DNA from: Cytophagales bacterium
Lineage (GTDB): Bacteria; Bacteroidota; Bacteroidia; Cytophagales; Flammeovirgaceae
NCBI GenBank assembly: GCA_025056215.1
Contig: JANWWC010000001.1
Coordinates: forward strand, 868,001-932,000
DNA length: 64,000 bases
Direction of reading: 5' to 3'
This document shows positions 1-8,560 of the stretch, one piece after another; the first letter of the stretch is position 1, and each line of letters starts with the position of its first letter. The position numbers and the translations under genes were made by a program. The notes below the pieces were generated by a model. That model was not told where the DNA came from. It worked only from the letters and a program-made list of their open reading frames with translations, and searched no databases.

Positions 1-1446
1 GCATCTCCTTTTTTGGAGGAACTCCGCCAAAATCCTGATTATGAAATGATGATTAAAGAACTCCAAAAAGAGGTAGAGCTCTTCAGAGAAGAAAATGTTC
101 CGATTATAGCCGAAATACAAGCCCTTCAACAACAATATGCCCAAATTACTGGCTCTATGACGGTGCATATACAAGGTAAAGAAATGACGCTACAACAAGC
201 AAATGCTTTGTTAGAAAGCCCTGACAGGGCACTTCGAGAAGAGGCTTGGATAAAAATCAACCAACGGCGCTACGTTGATAAAGAAAAATTAGACGAGTTG
301 ATGACTGTACTGATTGGAAAACGCCATCAAGTAGCACTAAATGCCGGATTTGCAAACTACCGCGACTACGCTTTCAAACTCCGAAGCCGATATGATTATA
401 CCCCGCAAGATTGCTTTCGCTTTCATGAGGCTGTCAAAGAAGAAGTAGTTCCGCTCTTAAATGAGCTAGCGCTTCAACGAAAGCAAATTATGAACCTTCC
501 TACCCTGCGCCCATGGGATAAAAAAGCAGACAAAACTGGCAAACCTCCTATTAAAACATTTGACACTATCGAAAATTTTATCAAAAACTCTATTCGAGCT
601 CTCCAACAAGTAGATGAAAGTTATGCAGATGTCATCCGTACTATGCATGAGCTCAAACGCTTAGATTTAGACTCTCGAAAAGGAAAAGCGCCTGGAGGGT
701 ATAACTATCCACTTTATGAAAGTGGCTATCCGTTTATATTCATGAACGCATCAGGAACTGTACGCGACTTAGTCACGATGATGCACGAAGCAGGACATGC
801 GGTGCACTCCGTTCTCACCAAAGACTTGAAACTCATTGCTTTTAAACAATTGCCAGCCGAAATTGCAGAGCTCGCCTCTATGTCTATGGAACTGCTTACA
901 ATGCCTTATTGGCACTATTTTATCGGAAATGATGATCCTCAAATGGCTCAAAATGTCATTCGAGCACAACTCGACCACTTAGAAGATATTATCGGCACGC
1001 TCCCTTGGGTAGCTACTGTCGATAAATTTCAACATTGGCTCTACGAAAACCCTCATCACACAGTAGAAGAAAGACATCGCACTTGGATAGAAATTGCAGA
1101 TAGTTTTTCAGATAATATTACAGATATGTCTGGCTTAGAACACTTTAAAGCGATTAGTTGGCAACGACAACTCCACATCTTCGAAATTCCTTTTTACTAT
1201 ATCGAATACGGAATTGCTCAACTTGGCTCTATAGGAGTATGGAAAAATTTTATTGAAAATCCTCAAAAAGCGCGAGAACAATATAAAAAGGCTCTTAGCT
1301 TAGGCTATACTCGCTCTCTTCGGAAAGTATATGAAACGGCGGGCGTTAAATTTGATTTTTCAGCTGAATACATTCGAGAACTTATGTCGTTTGTTCGCCA
1401 AAAAATAGATGAACTTAATAACCAACTTTATGAAAATATTTCTTAG
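1..1446 (+). CDS. M3-family oligoendopeptidase, 5'-truncated by window edge
   Basis: Zinc metallopeptidase of the M3 (thimet/oligoendopeptidase F) family, expected to cut short peptides in the cytoplasm. The reading frame is open from base 1, so the true start lies outside the window; 481 residues are visible, and family members of about 560-600 residues suggest roughly 90 N-terminal residues are missing. The zinc site HEAGH is encoded at 784-798, followed about 25 residues later by a Glu-containing helix (AELASMSMELL) fitting the third zinc ligand. The C-terminal helical region typical of the family is complete. The stop is 3 bases before the next gene, so the two are probably co-transcribed. 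The exact substrate is not deducible. Confidence 0.9.
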   Translation, partial: ASPFLEELRQNPDYEMMIKELQKEVELFREENVPIIAEIQALQQQYAQITGSMTVHIQGKEMTLQQANALLESPDRALREEAWIKINQRRYVDKEKLDELMTVLIGKRHQVALNAGFANYRDYAFKLRSRYDYTPQDCFRFHEAVKEEVVPLLNELALQRKQIMNLPTLRPWDKKADKTGKPPIKTFDTIENFIKNSIRALQQVDESYADVIRTMHELKRLDLDSRKGKAPGGYNYPLYESGYPFIFMNASGTVRDLVTMMHEAGHAVHSVLTKDLKLIAFKQLPAEIAELASMSMELLTMPYWHYFIGNDDPQMAQNVIRAQLDHLEDIIGTLPWVATVDKFQHWLYENPHHTVEERHRTWIEIADSFSDNITDMSGLEHFKAISWQRQLHIFEIPFYYIEYGIAQLGSIGVWKNFIENPQKAREQYKKALSLGYTRSLRKVYETAGVKFDFSAEYIRELMSFVRQKIDELNNQLYENIS

Positions 1447-1449
1447 CCA

Positions 1450-2850
1450 ATGTTAAAGTTTTTTCGCATCAACGACCCTTTTCGCGTTATTTATATTGCT
1501 TTGCTATTGCTGGTTTTCCGCTTACCTTTCTGGCTTAGCGAAAACAGACTTACTGTTGCCGAACTCTCTTGGCTTACATTAGCAGAAAAACTTAATAGTG
1601 GCGCTGTAATGTACGCTGATATTTGGGATAAAACTCCTTTGTTAGCAGCGTGGTGTTATCAAATTTCAGAACTCTTATTCGGGAAGACCATTATTCCTCT
1701 GCACTTTATTGCTTTAATTCTCATTTTACATCAAGCTTATGTATTTAATAAGTTTTTAATCGACTTCAATATTTTAAACGAAAAAACTTATGTACCTGCC
1801 TATTTATACGTCGTGTTTATCAATTTTAGCTTCGATAATCTTATATTCTCTCCTGCTTTATGTTCTCTTAGTTTTCTTATCTTAGTGCTTCGCAACATCC
1901 TTCGCCCAGAACATAAAACTGTAGAGCAAGATATTTTTAAAAGTGGATTTTATTTGGGAATAGCAACTCTTTTCTATTTTCCTAGTATTTCGTTTGCCAT
2001 TCTTACACTTATCGGATATATATTTTTTAGAACTTCATCACTCAAAACACTTCTTAATATCCTGTATGGATTTAGTACCATCATAATAAGTTTTTTTACA
2101 TACTTGTACTATTACGATATTTTAGACAACTTTTTCACATTGTTTTGGTATGAAATTTCCCCTAATACATGGATAACCAAATCAGAAATTAGTTGGCTAT
2201 TAGCTATTTCTGTTTTCTGGGGTTTAGCTGGACTTTTCGCATCAGTCTATGAAAGCAATAAATTTATCAACTATCAAAACCGATGCCGTCAGTTTATGGT
2301 GCTTTGGGCAATTACTGCAATTTTAAACTTACTTTTTATTCAACAACTACAGCCCAACGACGCTATTTTTTTAGTTCCTTCCTTAGCTTTTTTAACTACC
2401 AACCTCTTGCTCTTAATTCGAAAGTTCCTTTTGGCAGAAGTTCTTTCATGGGTCGTAACTTTTTCCGTGTTATTGGTAAATTACAATACTTTACATGGCT
2501 ATTTTAAAGACTGGGATAAAGTAGATTATTCTAAAATGCTCGTACAAACACGACAATTCCCCTTTCAAAACAAAAAAGTTTTAGTATTAGGAGATACAAA
2601 AGATTATTATTTAAACAACCAGTTAGCTACTCCTTATTTTCAGTGGGAATTTGCTTCAAAACATTTCCAGTCCTTGGACAACTATAGCATACTGATCGAA
2701 ATTCAAAAAAATTTCGAAAAAGACTTTCCAGAAATTATTGTAGACGAAAAAAAAATTGTTCAGCACCTTTTTAAAAAAATACCTGCTATTGCAAGCTATT
2801 ACCAACAAGACAAAACAAATCCTATAATATACCGCAAAAAAGATATTTAG
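1450..2850 (+). CDS. Polytopic inner-membrane protein, function unknown
   Basis: A 466-residue protein with about ten hydrophobic segments spread over its first 360 residues and a soluble, lysine-rich C-terminal tail of about 100 residues. The N-terminus (MLKFFRINDPFR) and the charged stretch around residues 45-65 (aspartates in a loop after the first segment) are reminiscent of uncharacterised Bacteroidota membrane proteins; the general layout recalls GT-C type glycosyltransferases, but no catalytic motif can be claimed. It follows the M3 peptidase by 3 bases and probably shares its transcript. Its last 10 codons lie inside copy 1 of a 37-bp direct repeat. I do not assign a function. Confidence 0.75.
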   Translation: MLKFFRINDPFRVIYIALLLLVFRLPFWLSENRLTVAELSWLTLAEKLNSGAVMYADIWDKTPLLAAWCYQISELLFGKTIIPLHFIALILILHQAYVFNKFLIDFNILNEKTYVPAYLYVVFINFSFDNLIFSPALCSLSFLILVLRNILRPEHKTVEQDIFKSGFYLGIATLFYFPSISFAILTLIGYIFFRTSSLKTLLNILYGFSTIIISFFTYLYYYDILDNFFTLFWYEISPNTWITKSEISWLLAISVFWGLAGLFASVYESNKFINYQNRCRQFMVLWAITAILNLLFIQQLQPNDAIFLVPSLAFLTTNLLLLIRKFLLAEVLSWVVTFSVLLVNYNTLHGYFKDWDKVDYSKMLVQTRQFPFQNKKVLVLGDTKDYYLNNQLATPYFQWEFASKHFQSLDNYSILIEIQKNFEKDFPEIIVDEKKIVQHLFKKIPAIASYYQQDKTNPIIYRKKDI

Positions 2851-2922
2851 CATATCTGGAGTCGCGCGCGGGTCCGCTCCGAGAACCTATAATATACCGC
2901 AAAAAAGATATTTAGCATATCT
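2821..2922. repeat. 37-bp perfect direct repeat flanking a GC-rich 28-bp spacer
   Basis: Bases 2821-2857 and 2886-2922 are identical over 37 bp. Copy 1 covers the last codons and stop of the upstream plus-strand gene; copy 2 ends on the first base of the rodA stop codon (minus strand). The 28-bp spacer (2858-2885) is extremely GC-rich, with a run of alternating G and C and GGAG/CTCC ends, unlike the AT-rich surroundings. It could be a tandem duplication with a small insertion, a tiny mobile or repetitive element, or an assembly artefact. Confidence 0.9.
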
Positions 2923-4217
2923 TATCGAGCTCCTAAAATTTGCATGCGATGCGCATCGAGTTTTATAGCAATAAATAATAAAATACTAAAAGACCATAAT
3001 GAGGAACCTCCATAACTAAAAAATGGCAATGGAATTCCAATCACAGGAAACAAACCTATTGTCATTCCGATATTGATCATAAAATGAAACAAAAATAAAG
3101 ACATGACACAATAAATATATACTCTAGCAAATCTGGATTTTTGGCGCTCTGCTAAAACAATAAGCCTATACAACAAACTTACAAATAACCCGATAACTAT
3201 CATGCTGCCCACCCAACCGTGTTCTTCCCCTACCGTACAAAAAATAAAATCAGTGCTTTGGTCTGGCACGAAATCGAATTTGGTTTGAGTACCTTTTAAA
3301 AAGCCTTTTCCTAAAAACCCACCAGAGCCAATGGCTATTTTCGATTGTGTCACTTGCCATCCTACGCCCAGTGGATCTATGTTCGGATTTACGAGTACAT
3401 CAATACGTTTCTGCTGATGAGGTTTTAAAACCTTGGTTATAAAAAAATTAACGCTTAACACTAAACTTACTGCTAGTGCTGTACCTATAATCGTAAAAAT
3501 AACTTTTTTGCGTTTTTTTTCAATGAAAAATAATATAAGAAGGCCTACCAAAACAATTCCAGCTACCAGCCAATCAATGTAATTTTTTAAAAACAAAGTA
3601 CTTATAAATAACAACACTAACAAAATTCCTAAGAGCATTAACCCTCTAGACATTCCCTCCCGATAAAGAACTAACACAAATGCAGCAAAAACAAGCGCCG
3701 TTCCAGTATCTCCCTGTTTAATGATTAACAAAACAGGTACCATTATAAAAGCTAATAGAATTAATAGAGTTTTATATTTTTCTACCTTTATATTAGGCTC
3801 CGAAAGATATTTTGCTATTGCCAAAGAAACTCCTAGCTTAGCAAATTCTGCAGGTTGAAGACGCAAGAATCCAAAATCGAACCAAGAACGAGAACCTGCT
3901 ATTTCTCTTCCTAAAAATAATACCAAAACTAACAACAGTATCACAACGCTATAAACAAAATATGCAAGAGCATCATATATCTTATAATCGCTAAACATGA
4001 TAATGAATATTAAGATAGTAGAAGAACAAATCCATAAGAATTGCTTGCCTGAGTTAATTGTTAAATCAAAAATGATTTGTTTTTTTTCAATATCATAAAC
4101 TGCCGCATAAATGTTGAGCCAACCTAACAACACCATAACAACATATAAAAAAATAGTAATACGGTCAGCCATTTGAAAAGTACTGCGTTGCTCTCTTTTG
4201 GAAGATGAAACTATCAT
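2922..4217 (-). CDS. rodA: Rod-shape-determining peptidoglycan polymerase RodA
   Basis: SEDS-family integral membrane glycosyltransferase that polymerises lipid II during cell elongation together with a class B PBP. The 431-residue protein has about ten membrane segments and the family signatures GEEHGWVGS and PLPFFSYGGSSLW near the C-terminus. It is longer than E. coli RodA (370 residues), with extra hydrophobic and lysine-rich sequence around residues 200-250. It is the last gene of a minus-strand run (unknown protein, NfeD-like, GT2, rodA), 12 bases after the GT2 stop. FtsW is the main alternative paralogue; the local context does not contain division genes, which favours RodA. Confidence 0.9.
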   Translation of the reverse strand: MIVSSSKREQRSTFQMADRITIFLYVVMVLLGWLNIYAAVYDIEKKQIIFDLTINSGKQFLWICSSTILIFIIMFSDYKIYDALAYFVYSVVILLLVLVLFLGREIAGSRSWFDFGFLRLQPAEFAKLGVSLAIAKYLSEPNIKVEKYKTLLILLAFIMVPVLLIIKQGDTGTALVFAAFVLVLYREGMSRGLMLLGILLVLLFISTLFLKNYIDWLVAGIVLVGLLILFFIEKKRKKVIFTIIGTALAVSLVLSVNFFITKVLKPHQQKRIDVLVNPNIDPLGVGWQVTQSKIAIGSGGFLGKGFLKGTQTKFDFVPDQSTDFIFCTVGEEHGWVGSMIVIGLFVSLLYRLIVLAERQKSRFARVYIYCVMSLFLFHFMINIGMTIGLFPVIGIPLPFFSYGGSSLWSFSILLFIAIKLDAHRMQILGAR

Positions 4218-4229
4218 AACATAAGTCTT

Positions 4230-4940
4230 TTAAAACAAGTTATACTTTAAAATACAATAAATAGCCCGAAAACCATCTTTCCAGTTAATTTTTTTACCTT
4301 CTGCATAAGTTCTTCCGTAATATGAAATACCTACTTCATAGATTCGGATTCCAGGAATTTTTGCTATTTTGGCCGTAACTTCGGGCTCGAATCCAAAGCG
4401 TTTTTCTTTAAGAGAAAGATTTTTTAAAATATCTACCCGAAAAAGTTTGTAACCAGTTTCTATATCTGTCAAATTCAAATCTGAAAGTAAATTAGAAAGG
4501 AATGTTAAAAATTTATTTCCTATAAAATGCCAAAAAAACAAAACACGATGTGGCTTACTCCCTACAAACCGAGAGCCATATACCACATCTGCTTGAGCAT
4601 CCACTACAGGTTGCAAAAGCGTATTATAATCTGATGGGTCGTACTCTAAGTCAGCATCTTGTATTAGAATGTAATCTCCTTTTACAAATTGCATAGCAGT
4701 ACGAATAGCAGCACCCTTCCCCAAATTTCGAGGATGACGATAATAAGTTACAAAAAATGAACTATTCTCTGACAAATACTTTTGAATAATATTTAGCGTA
4801 TCATCAGTAGAGCCATCATCTATAATAATCACTTCTTTGGCAAATCCCCATCCTAACTCAACAGACTGAACCTTTTCTAATAGACGTACAAGCGTAGCAG
4901 ATTCGTTATAAGTAGGAATCACGATTGAAAGAATCGGCAT
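4230..4940 (-). CDS. Family 2 glycosyltransferase, dolichol-phosphate mannosyltransferase-like
   Basis: A 236-residue GT-A enzyme of family GT2, expected to move a sugar from a nucleotide donor to a polyprenyl phosphate on the cytoplasmic membrane face. The N-terminus SIVIPTYNE is the donor-binding strand; IIDDGSTDDT and the later DADLEYDP carry the conserved acidic residues including the DxD-like metal site. No C-terminal membrane segments are present, so it is the short soluble type. Its start codon overlaps the stop of the NfeD-like gene by one base (TAATG), indicating translational coupling. The acceptor and sugar are unknown. Confidence 0.87.
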   Translation of the reverse strand: MPILSIVIPTYNESATLVRLLEKVQSVELGWGFAKEVIIIDDGSTDDTLNIIQKYLSENSSFFVTYYRHPRNLGKGAAIRTAMQFVKGDYILIQDADLEYDPSDYNTLLQPVVDAQADVVYGSRFVGSKPHRVLFFWHFIGNKFLTFLSNLLSDLNLTDIETGYKLFRVDILKNLSLKEKRFGFEPEVTAKIAKIPGIRIYEVGISYYGRTYAEGKKINWKDGFRAIYCILKYNLF

Positions 4941-5410
4941 TACGACTTGGGAGTTACTGTAATTTTTTTGTGTTCTATTTCTACCACCACTACTTCAGTA
5001 TGAACGGGGATGTAAGCATCTGCTGAAACAACTTCTCGAACTTCTCCATTCTCAAAACGAACCTTTCCAAAAGGACGAAGTACAGAAAGCGTTATGCCAC
5101 TCATTCCTACGTGAATAGGCTTTTGATCTTCGTTTACCTTAGCAGTAATTTCATGTTTGAGAGAAAAACGCTCCCAGAATTCAGCTCGAAAGCTCAAGGC
5201 AAAACTCAATATCAATAATATCAAACTTGCAATGAGTATTCCATTTCCGACACTGTTGCCAAAATATTTGTATCCCATTACAATTCCTGTGATAATCCCT
5301 GCGATTCCTATCAATCCTAGAATAGTAATGCCCGGTAGAAGAAAAAATTCTGCTAACAAAAACAGTAAGCTTCCTACAATTAAAGAAATAACGATAATCC
5401 ACTCAATCAT
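4940..5410 (-). CDS. NfeD-like membrane protein with C-terminal OB fold
   Basis: 156 residues: three closely packed hydrophobic segments in residues 1-75, then a soluble C-terminal domain from about residue 85 with the pattern VGMSGITLSVLRPFGKVRFENGE, which matches the OB-fold of NfeD proteins (the G-x-a-x-t-x-LrPxGkv-x-feg consensus). NfeD proteins usually partner with stomatin/prohibitin-like proteins in membrane quality control; no such partner gene is adjacent here. The start overlaps the 3' end of the upstream unknown gene by 8 bases and its stop overlaps the GT2 start, so the four genes form one operon. Confidence 0.85.
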   Translation of the reverse strand: MIEWIIVISLIVGSLLFLLAEFFLLPGITILGLIGIAGIITGIVMGYKYFGNSVGNGILIASLILLILSFALSFRAEFWERFSLKHEITAKVNEDQKPIHVGMSGITLSVLRPFGKVRFENGEVREVVSADAYIPVHTEVVVVEIEHKKITVTPKS

Positions 5411-6131
5411 GGTTCTCTTTAGGTTCAGTCAACAAAGTAATATCAAAAAAGGAAAAGTCCAATGATTCGACTTGTTCTTTGTTTTTATCTAATACAGAAT
5501 TATCCTTCACATTTGTTTGTTCTTTAGGAGGTATGATAAAATGAGAATCTAATTTTTGCAAGCTTTCTTCCCTTGTTTTATCAAGAGCTTTTTTCGATTC
5601 CTCAATGTCTTTCATGAGCTTATGAAAAGTATCGTCGTACAATGAAGAGTATTGATGATAAGCGTCGGTAAGTTGATAGTTGAGTTCTGGGGACAAAGAT
5701 GTTACCTCTGAAGTTATTGATGAATTTTCTTGATGTAAAATTTCTTGTTCTTTTGTAGAAAGCTCTGCTTCTGGTTGTAAAAAATCTTTTTTTATTTCCG
5801 GCTGCTCTATAGGAGTATTCGAGGATTCGTTTAAAGAAAACGTTTCAAAAGCATTAATCATTTCTGTTTGAAGAGGAACAGAGGTAGTCACATTGATGTT
5901 TGTATCAAAAGAAGTTTTTAAAAATTTTCTCAATACAGAACGGTGAGCCGTAAAAGCAGCAGCATTCTTAATATGATAAGAACTTCCTGAGAGCTTTGCT
6001 ATCAAAGCGCGTACGGCTTGTAAATAAGGAAAATCTTTTTTGTACTGCTCCAGCGCAGCAAGGTGAGAAGATTGAAGTTCTTGTGGATTTTTCACTAAGC
6101 GAATAACTAACTCATGCTGCTCCAATGCCAT
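5403..6131 (-). CDS. Unknown cytoplasmic protein, first gene of the rodA operon
   Basis: 242 residues, no signal peptide or membrane segment. The N-terminal 90 residues are helical, with a spaced pattern (FPYLQAVRALIAKL, then AAAFTAHRSVL) that resembles the start of an unnamed family common in Bacteroidota genomes. Residues 100-175 are acidic, Ser/Glu-rich and probably disordered; residues 175-205 are Lys/Glu-rich and could form a coiled coil. It starts just downstream of the tuf terminator and overlaps the NfeD-like gene by 8 bases, so it opens the NfeD-GT2-rodA operon. No function is assigned. Confidence 0.7.
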   Translation of the reverse strand: MALEQHELVIRLVKNPQELQSSHLAALEQYKKDFPYLQAVRALIAKLSGSSYHIKNAAAFTAHRSVLRKFLKTSFDTNINVTTSVPLQTEMINAFETFSLNESSNTPIEQPEIKKDFLQPEAELSTKEQEILHQENSSITSEVTSLSPELNYQLTDAYHQYSSLYDDTFHKLMKDIEESKKALDKTREESLQKLDSHFIIPPKEQTNVKDNSVLDKNKEQVESLDFSFFDITLLTEPKENHD

Positions 6132-6142
6132 AAAAATTTTTT

Positions 6143-6171
6143 CGAATTTACAAAAGAATTTTTAAAACAAA
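6143..6171 (-). promoter_or_regulatory. Candidate promoter of the 6131-2922 operon
   Basis: On the minus strand TTTG (6171-6168) is followed after 17 bases by TAAATTCG (6150-6143), one mismatch from the Bacteroidota -7 box TAnnTTTG. It sits between the tuf terminator and the ATG at 6131, so the rodA operon probably has its own promoter. Spacing is slightly short and the box imperfect. Confidence 0.4.
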
Positions 6172-6172
6172 A

Positions 6173-6197
6173 AGTGCTACTCCAAAAGAGCAGCACT
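6173..6197 (-). terminator. Rho-independent terminator of tuf
   Basis: On the minus strand a 10-bp stem (one G-U pair) with a 5-base loop at 6197-6173 is followed directly by TTTTTGTTTT. It lies 23 bases past the tuf stop codon and is well placed to end the tRNA-tuf transcript. Confidence 0.85.
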
Positions 6198-6219
6198 CTC
6201 TTTTAAGAGAATATCATCT

Positions 6220-7407
6220 TTATGCTATGATTTTTGTTACTTGACCTGCACCTACTGTTCTGCCTCCTTCGCGAATAGCAAATCGCAACCCTTGTTCCAT
6301 CGCAATTGATTTTTGCAACTTCACTGTAATGGTTACATTATCGCCTGGCATAACCATCTCTACTCCGTCTGGCAGAGAAATTTCTCCTGTTACATCAGTA
6401 GTGCGGAAATAAAACTGAGGATTATATCCTTTAAAGAAAGGAGTATGGCGTCCACCTTCTTCTTTTGACAATACATAAACTTCTGCCTGAAACTCGCTGT
6501 GCGGAGTTACAGTACCAGGCTTACAAACTACCATACCGCGGCGAATAGCGTCTTTTTCAATACCACGAAGAAGCAATCCTACATTATCTCCTGCTTCACC
6601 ACGCTCAAGAAGCTTGCGAAACATTTCTACACCTGTAACAGTAGACTTCAAACCATCTGCTCCTAATCCAATAATTTCTACAGGATCTCCTACTTGCACA
6701 ACTCCCCTTTCGATACGACCTGTTGCTACTGTTCCACGGCCAGTAATAGAAAAAACATCTTCAATAGGCATCAAGAAAGGCTTATCAATAATACGAGGGG
6801 GCACAGGGATGTGTTCATCGACTACTCTCATGAGCTCTTCTACAGTAGCTACCCACTTAGGGTCTCCATTTAGTGCACCGAGAGCCGAACCTCTTACAAT
6901 AGGAACTTTATCTCCATCAAACTGATATTTGTTGAGAAGCTCACGTACTTCCATTTCTACGATGTCGAGAAGCTCTGGATCTTCTACGGCATCTACTTTA
7001 TTAATAAACACAACAAGAGCGGGAACACCTACCTGACGTGCTAATAGAATATGTTCGCGCGTTTGTGGCATTGGTCCGTCAGTACCTGCTACTACCAGAA
7101 TAGCTCCATCCATCTGAGCTGCACCTGTTACCATGTTTTTTACGTAGTCAGCATGACCAGGGCAATCTACGTGAGCGTAGTGGCGCTTCTCTGTTTGATA
7201 TTCTACATGAGAAGTGTTGATAGTAATACCGCGCTCTCTTTCTTCAGGAGCATTATCGATAGATGAAAAGTCTCTTTTTTCTGCAAGTCCTTTTCTAGCA
7301 AGAACATGAGTGATCGCAGCGGTGAGAGTGGTTTTGCCGTGATCTACGTGCCCAATAGTTCCAATATTTACGTGAGGTTTTGAACGGTCAAAGACTTCTT
7401 TAGCCAT
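6220..7407 (-). CDS. tuf: Translation elongation factor Tu
   Basis: GTPase that brings aminoacyl-tRNA to the ribosome. 395 residues, the normal length. Signatures are GHVDHGKT (P-loop, about residue 19), the RGITI effector region, DCPGH (about 81) and NKVD (about 136), followed by the two beta-barrel domains ending VTKIIA. It lies downstream of three tRNA genes and ends at a strong terminator. In many bacteria tuf is followed by tRNA-Trp, secE, nusG and the rplKAJL-rpoBC cluster; here that cluster is absent and the next gene starts an unrelated operon. Confidence 0.98.
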   Translation of the reverse strand: MAKEVFDRSKPHVNIGTIGHVDHGKTTLTAAITHVLARKGLAEKRDFSSIDNAPEERERGITINTSHVEYQTEKRHYAHVDCPGHADYVKNMVTGAAQMDGAILVVAGTDGPMPQTREHILLARQVGVPALVVFINKVDAVEDPELLDIVEMEVRELLNKYQFDGDKVPIVRGSALGALNGDPKWVATVEELMRVVDEHIPVPPRIIDKPFLMPIEDVFSITGRGTVATGRIERGVVQVGDPVEIIGLGADGLKSTVTGVEMFRKLLERGEAGDNVGLLLRGIEKDAIRRGMVVCKPGTVTPHSEFQAEVYVLSKEEGGRHTPFFKGYNPQFYFRTTDVTGEISLPDGVEMVMPGDNVTITVKLQKSIAMEQGLRFAIREGGRTVGAGQVTKIIA

Positions 7408-7466
7408 TTTTTTTAAATTTTAATAATTTTTGAAGTTTAAATTTTATTAAAAAAAAGAAACAAACG

Positions 7467-7538
<72 letters not shown>

Positions 7539-7549
7539 TACGAATTTGG

Positions 7550-7622
7550 AGCGGAAGACGAGATTCGAACCCGCGACCTATAGCTTGGAAGGCTATCGCT
7601 CTACCAACTGAGCTACTTCCGC
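7550..7622 (-). tRNA. tRNA-Gly (TCC)
   Basis: Minus-strand cloverleaf with acceptor stem GCGGAAG/CTTCCGC, D arm GCTCAGTTGGTAGAGC, anticodon loop CTTCCAA (anticodon TCC), T loop TTCGAAT and discriminator T. CCA is not encoded. Middle gene of the Tyr-Gly-Thr cluster. Confidence 0.95.
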
Positions 7623-7639
7623 TTATTTTTATCTATCAG

Positions 7640-7722
7640 TGGGGAGAGAAGGATTCGAACCTTCGAAGACATACGTCAACGGATTTACAGTCCGTCCCAG
7701 TTGGCCGCTTTGGTATCTCCCC
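7640..7722 (-). tRNA. tRNA-Tyr (GTA)
   Basis: Minus-strand class II tRNA of 83 bases with acceptor stem GGGGAGA/TCTCCCC, anticodon stem ACGGA/TCCGT around loop CTGTAAA (anticodon GTA), a long variable arm, T loop TTCGAAT and discriminator A. First gene of the tRNA-tuf transcript; CCA not encoded. Confidence 0.95.
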
Positions 7723-7769
7723 ACAGCCTTAAAGTAAAAATTTTTCTCGCGTTTTTTATTTTTGCCATG

Positions 7770-7802
7770 CAAAGTTATTTCGTTTTTTTTAGAAACATCA
7801 AA
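7770..7802 (-). promoter_or_regulatory. Promoter of the tRNA-Tyr/Gly/Thr-tuf operon
   Basis: Minus strand TTTG (7802-7799), 21-base spacer, then TAACTTTG (7777-7770): a full match to the Bacteroidota primary promoter TTTG-N19-21-TAnnTTTG. Transcription would begin near 7763, about 40 bases before tRNA-Tyr. Confidence 0.75.
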
Positions 7803-7942
7803 TTTTTTCCAAAAAAAATTATTAAATTTTGCTTACTTGTAAGCAACTGTAAATCAAATGCTTTTAACTATAAAAACCATATCAAGGACTTATTTTTGAC
7901 AATTCCTTTTAAGAATCCCTTTTAGGGCGCTTGCTAATGTTT

Positions 7943-7950
7943 TATATTTG
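7943..7950 (+). promoter_or_regulatory. -7 promoter box for the DUF502-tsaD operon
   Basis: TATATTTG matches TAnnTTTG. It lies inside the longest possible reading frame of the DUF502 gene, 22 bases before the ATG at 7973, and so argues for that internal start. The -33 region shows only TTTT. Confidence 0.55.
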
Positions 7951-7972
7951 CATAGAGATAATTCATGATTGT

Positions 7973-8560
7973 ATGCAGCGCCTAAAATTGTTTTTTCACA
8001 AAACTTTACGCTGGTTCTTACAAGGTTGTGTGTATATAGTGCCGATTGTAGCTACCTTCTACATTATTTATCACGCTCTTATTTGGTTAGATAATTTGAT
8101 CCCTACATCTTTTTTTGGAACAGGTATTCTTATAGTGTTTTCTGCTATTACATTAATCGGCTATCTAACTTCTACTTTTATTACACGTTCACTTTTTGAA
8201 ATACTAGAGCAAGCAATTTCCAAGTTGCCCCTTGTTCGACTTATTTACACTTCTGTAAAAGATTTGCTCACGGCTGTCGTAGGAGATAAACGAAAGTTCT
8301 CTGAGCCTGTGCTCATATGTGTTAATTCAGAAAACAATCTGTATCGTTTGGGTTTTATTACTAAGCAAGACTTGTCTCATTTAGGTTTACAAGATATGGT
8401 AGGAGTTTACATTCCCCATTCTTATAATTTTTCTGGGAATTTTTATCTGGTAGAACGCAGACATATTAAAAAACTTCCAATTTCGGTAAGTACAACTGAA
8501 ATTATGAAAATGATAGTCTCCGGAGGTGTTAGCGGTGAAGAAACTCCAATTCAAAAATGA
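7973..8560 (+). CDS. DUF502 family membrane protein
   Basis: 195 residues with two N-terminal membrane segments (about residues 15-38 and 48-72) followed by a soluble domain. The pattern LPLVRLIYTSVKDLLTAV and later DMVGVYIPHSYNFSG match DUF502 proteins, whose role is not known. The reading frame extends upstream to a TTG at 7931, but a TATATTTG promoter box at 7943-7950 lies in that extension and the family begins near RLKLFFHKTLRWF, so ATG 7973 is chosen. Its stop overlaps the tsaD start (ATGA), showing coupling with that gene. Confidence 0.85.
   Translation: MQRLKLFFHKTLRWFLQGCVYIVPIVATFYIIYHALIWLDNLIPTSFFGTGILIVFSAITLIGYLTSTFITRSLFEILEQAISKLPLVRLIYTSVKDLLTAVVGDKRKFSEPVLICVNSENNLYRLGFITKQDLSHLGLQDMVGVYIPHSYNFSGNFYLVERRHIKKLPISVSTTEIMKMIVSGGVSGEETPIQK

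Noticed and set aside
2858-2885. Insertion sequence remnant in the GC-rich spacer
   Set aside because: No transposase, no terminal inverted repeats of useful length, and a 37-bp flanking duplication is longer than usual target duplications.
7757-7764. Plus-strand TATTTTTG box in the tRNA upstream region
   Set aside because: No -33 element and it lies in the leader of the opposite, strongly supported tRNA promoter; probably chance in AT-rich DNA.
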